NCBI GenBank assembly: GCA_029263415.1
Contig: JAJCXN010000039.1
Span: 124,001-188,000 of the forward strand
DNA: 64,000 nt
Reading direction: 5' to 3'
Source of the DNA: Acidobacteriota bacterium
GTDB taxonomy: Bacteria; Acidobacteriota; Thermoanaerobaculia; Multivoradales; Multivoraceae
The notes beneath the pieces were generated by a model. That model saw only the letters and a program-made list of their open reading frames with translations. It did not search any database and had not been told where the DNA came from. A program made the position numbers and the translations under genes. This document shows positions 62,344 to 64,000 of this stretch, piece by piece. Positions within the stretch are counted from its first letter, which is position 1; every line of letters begins with the position of its first letter.

Positions 62344-63321
62344 GTGGAAACGAACGGGCCGGTATCGAAAAGAGATGGGGCGTCGGCGGGAGAGGGAGCG
62401 TCTCCGCCAGATTGGGCGAGCAAAGTAGTGCTCGTGACCGGCGGTTCCGGCTTCATTGGCCAGCATCTGCTGGCTCAATTGGTCGCCTCAGGTTGCCGAC
62501 CGACGGCCGTTGCTCGAAAACGCCCGCAACGGTTCCTCAGCGCCGCACTTGAATCTGGAGTTGATTGGCAGAGCACCGACCTGATGGAGCCGGGAGCAGC
62601 CCGCAGTCTACTGAAGGAGGTAGCTCCGAACGTCATTTTTCACCTTGCCGGCTTAGTCAAGGGTACTCGGGATCGGTCGATGGTGCTGCCTATGCTCGAC
62701 GCCAACGTGCGACTGATGGTGGAGCTGATGGATGCCGCGGTCGACTGTGGTTGCGATCGCTTTGTACAAGCTGGATCACTCGAAGAACCGGACGATCTCA
62801 AGAGCGCACCTTCATCGCCCTATGCCGCGGCCAAGCTCGCCGCTAGTGCTTATGCGCGGCTTTATCGCGACCAGTACGGTCTTGCGACCGCGGTGGCCCG
62901 GATTTTCATGGTCTACGGTCCTGGCGTTCAGGACGAGAACAAGTTGGTTCCCTATGTCATTCGCAGCTTGCTGGCCGCTCAGCCGGTCCAAGTTTCGGGT
63001 GGAACCCGGCCGGTCGATTGGGTGTATGTCGAGGACCTCGCCGCAGGCTTGATTGCCCTCGCGGCCTGCGATGCTGCAAGCGCAGAGTTGGGCAGTGGCG
63101 AACTCCACACGGTGCGATCCGTGGTCGAGAAGATCTACGTTAGCTTGGGCCAAGAGGCTCAGCTGGAGACCTTGTCACCGTTTGGTTCGGTCGCTGACCG
63201 AGCGCACGAGCGGGTTCGCGTGGCGGATCTGTCAGCGAATAGTGCGCTCGGCTGGCGACCTCAGGTGAGTCTTGTGGATGGGCTCGCGCGAACCATTGAG
63301 TGGTTCGACTCTCAGACCTAA
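62344..63321 (+). CDS. NAD-dependent epimerase/dehydratase (SDR)
   Basis: A 325-residue extended SDR enzyme. KVVLVTGGSGFIGQHLLAQL is the TGxxGxxG nucleotide loop, VIFHLAGLVKG follows, and SPYAAAKLAASAYARL holds the catalytic YxxxK. The C-terminal substrate region includes VDWVYVEDLAAGLIAL. GTG at 62344 has GGGAG 9 bases upstream; a TTG at 62335 is less likely. It probably makes a nucleotide sugar for the divergent glycosyltransferase set. Its 5' end lies only 28 bases from the GT2 start, so the two promoters must overlap. Confidence 0.93.
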   Translation: METNGPVSKRDGASAGEGASPPDWASKVVLVTGGSGFIGQHLLAQLVASGCRPTAVARKRPQRFLSAALESGVDWQSTDLMEPGAARSLLKEVAPNVIFHLAGLVKGTRDRSMVLPMLDANVRLMVELMDAAVDCGCDRFVQAGSLEEPDDLKSAPSSPYAAAKLAASAYARLYRDQYGLATAVARIFMVYGPGVQDENKLVPYVIRSLLAAQPVQVSGGTRPVDWVYVEDLAAGLIALAACDAASAELGSGELHTVRSVVEKIYVSLGQEAQLETLSPFGSVADRAHERVRVADLSANSALGWRPQVSLVDGLARTIEWFDSQT

Positions 63322-63354
63322 GCCTCTGCCGCCTCTGCCGCCTCTGCCGCCTCC
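63322..63354. repeat. Short tandem repeat, GCCTCTGCC x3
   Basis: Three exact nine-base units and a partial fourth (GCCTCC) begin directly after the epimerase stop and lie before the convergent MATE stop. Confidence 0.8.
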
Positions 63355-63401
63355 GACGTCATCTGACGCCTCAGATCAGCCGCCTCAGACCTGAACGGGC
63401 C

Positions 63402-64000
63402 TTAGGCCTTTACGCTGCGGTTCGACCACCACCAGCCGACTGCGCCAGTAACCAGGTTGGCGAGCGCGGCGCCCGCGAAGATACCGCCGACGCCATAGAG
63501 CCGGCTGCCGAGCCAGGCTAGCGGCAGGTACAGCGCCACCATCCGCACAGTCGATACCAACACCGCGCGCATGGGCCGATCGAGCGCGTTGAAGACCGCG
63601 TTGACCTGCATCACCACGCCGTAGGTGCCGTAGCTCACCGGCACGATCAAGAGGTAGAGCGCCGTCATGCGCAGGACCTCTGGGTCCTTGGAAAAGATGG
63701 CGGCGACTGGATTGCGTAGCAGCGCGAGCAGCAGCGCTGCGAGTAGGCCAAAGCCCATGCAGAACAGGAACGAGGAGCGCAGGGCTGTTACCACACGCGA
63801 CCACAGTCCAGCGCCCGCATTTTGACCAACGACGGGACCGATGACCGACGACAGTGCATAGAAGAAGATGAGCGCCATCGATTCCACTCGGCTGGCAGCG
63901 CCGAACGCAGCCACCGCTGCGGTTCCGTAGACAGCGAGCATTGGCTGCACTACCGCTGTGGACGCAGGAACGATCATGTTGGTGGCCGCTGCAGGGATGC
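63402..64000 (-). CDS. MATE family efflux transporter, C-terminal part, cut by window end
   Basis: About 199 residues of the last half of a MATE exporter. The frame stays open to the window edge: upstream of ATG 63977 it reads IPAAATNMIVPASTAVVQP, the conserved entry to the second MATE half, so the real start lies outside. Helices such as LIFFYALSSVIGPVVGQNAG and a final VTGAVGWWWSN are typical. It may export a lipid-linked or small molecule. It converges with the epimerase gene. Confidence 0.88.
   Translation of the reverse strand, partial: IPAAATNMIVPASTAVVQPMLAVYGTAAVAAFGAASRVESMALIFFYALSSVIGPVVGQNAGAGLWSRVVTALRSSFLFCMGFGLLAALLLALLRNPVAAIFSKDPEVLRMTALYLLIVPVSYGTYGVVMQVNAVFNALDRPMRAVLVSTVRMVALYLPLAWLGSRLYGVGGIFAGAALANLVTGAVGWWWSNRSVKA

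Noticed and set aside
1-64000. tRNA genes, CRISPR arrays and insertion sequences
   Set aside because: Intergenic stretches were read on both strands and no cloverleaf, spaced-repeat array or transposase was recognised; a dedicated tRNA or repeat search was not possible.

Overview
The window is about 60% GC and carries tightly packed genes, many overlapping by 1-4 bases (ATGA, GTGA, TTGA), with frequent GTG and TTG starts. The gene set suggests an environmental Gram-negative bacterium, most likely of the Acidobacteriota (Thermoanaerobaculia-like), though this is inferred from gene content only. It includes an Oar-like TonB-dependent receptor with a carboxypeptidase-regulatory domain, a CRTAC1-type FG-GAP protein paired with a TPR protein, a Gld-type ABC system with DUF4340, many secreted peptidases, and an IPTL-CTERM surface protein. 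No tRNA, rRNA, CRISPR array, insertion sequence or phage gene was recognised.

Region 1 (1-11.2 kb) is a surface-polysaccharide locus. It holds a two-domain dehydrogenase (cut by the window edge), a decayed sulfotransferase, a GT4 glycosyltransferase, a Gfo/Idh/MocA oxidoreductase, and a minus-strand set of Wzz-like, Wzy-like and heparinase II/III genes. A large polytopic membrane protein follows. Region 2 (11.2-25 kb) holds secreted and surface proteins: a tail-fibre-like protein and a 1650-residue, 12-repeat IPTL-CTERM protein. It also has small genes (MAPEG, DUF1697, DUF2277, an NTF2-like lipoprotein, a VOC protein) and a coupled TolB-like/M28 peptidase pair.

Region 3 (25-38.5 kb) mixes housekeeping and accessory genes: a MATE exporter, methionine aminopeptidase coupled to a phosphoglucose-isomerase-type protein, an exported protein with the landmarks of a Fam20/PI3K-like kinase fold, a VTT-domain membrane protein and a patatin. 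A three-gene operon (class V aminotransferase, cupin, PPOX flavoprotein) and an M14 peptidase follow. Region 4 (38.9-49.2 kb) is a Gld-type ABC exporter operon with DUF4340 and a CusF-like lipoprotein, then a TonB-dependent receptor with a strong terminator and a methyltransferase.

Region 5 (49.2-64 kb) has the TPR/CRTAC1 pair, a GT-C membrane protein coupled to an MBL hydrolase and a nucleotidyltransferase, and a secreted two-domain beta/gamma-crystallin protein. It ends with a second glycan cluster (PIG-L deacetylase, methyltransferase, GT2, NAD-dependent epimerase) and the C-terminal part of a MATE exporter cut by the window end. The features that best repay a second look are the exported kinase-like protein, the aminotransferase lacking the usual PLP-pairing aspartate, the decaying sulfotransferase in the heparinase locus, and short tandem repeats scattered at gene ends and inside genes.
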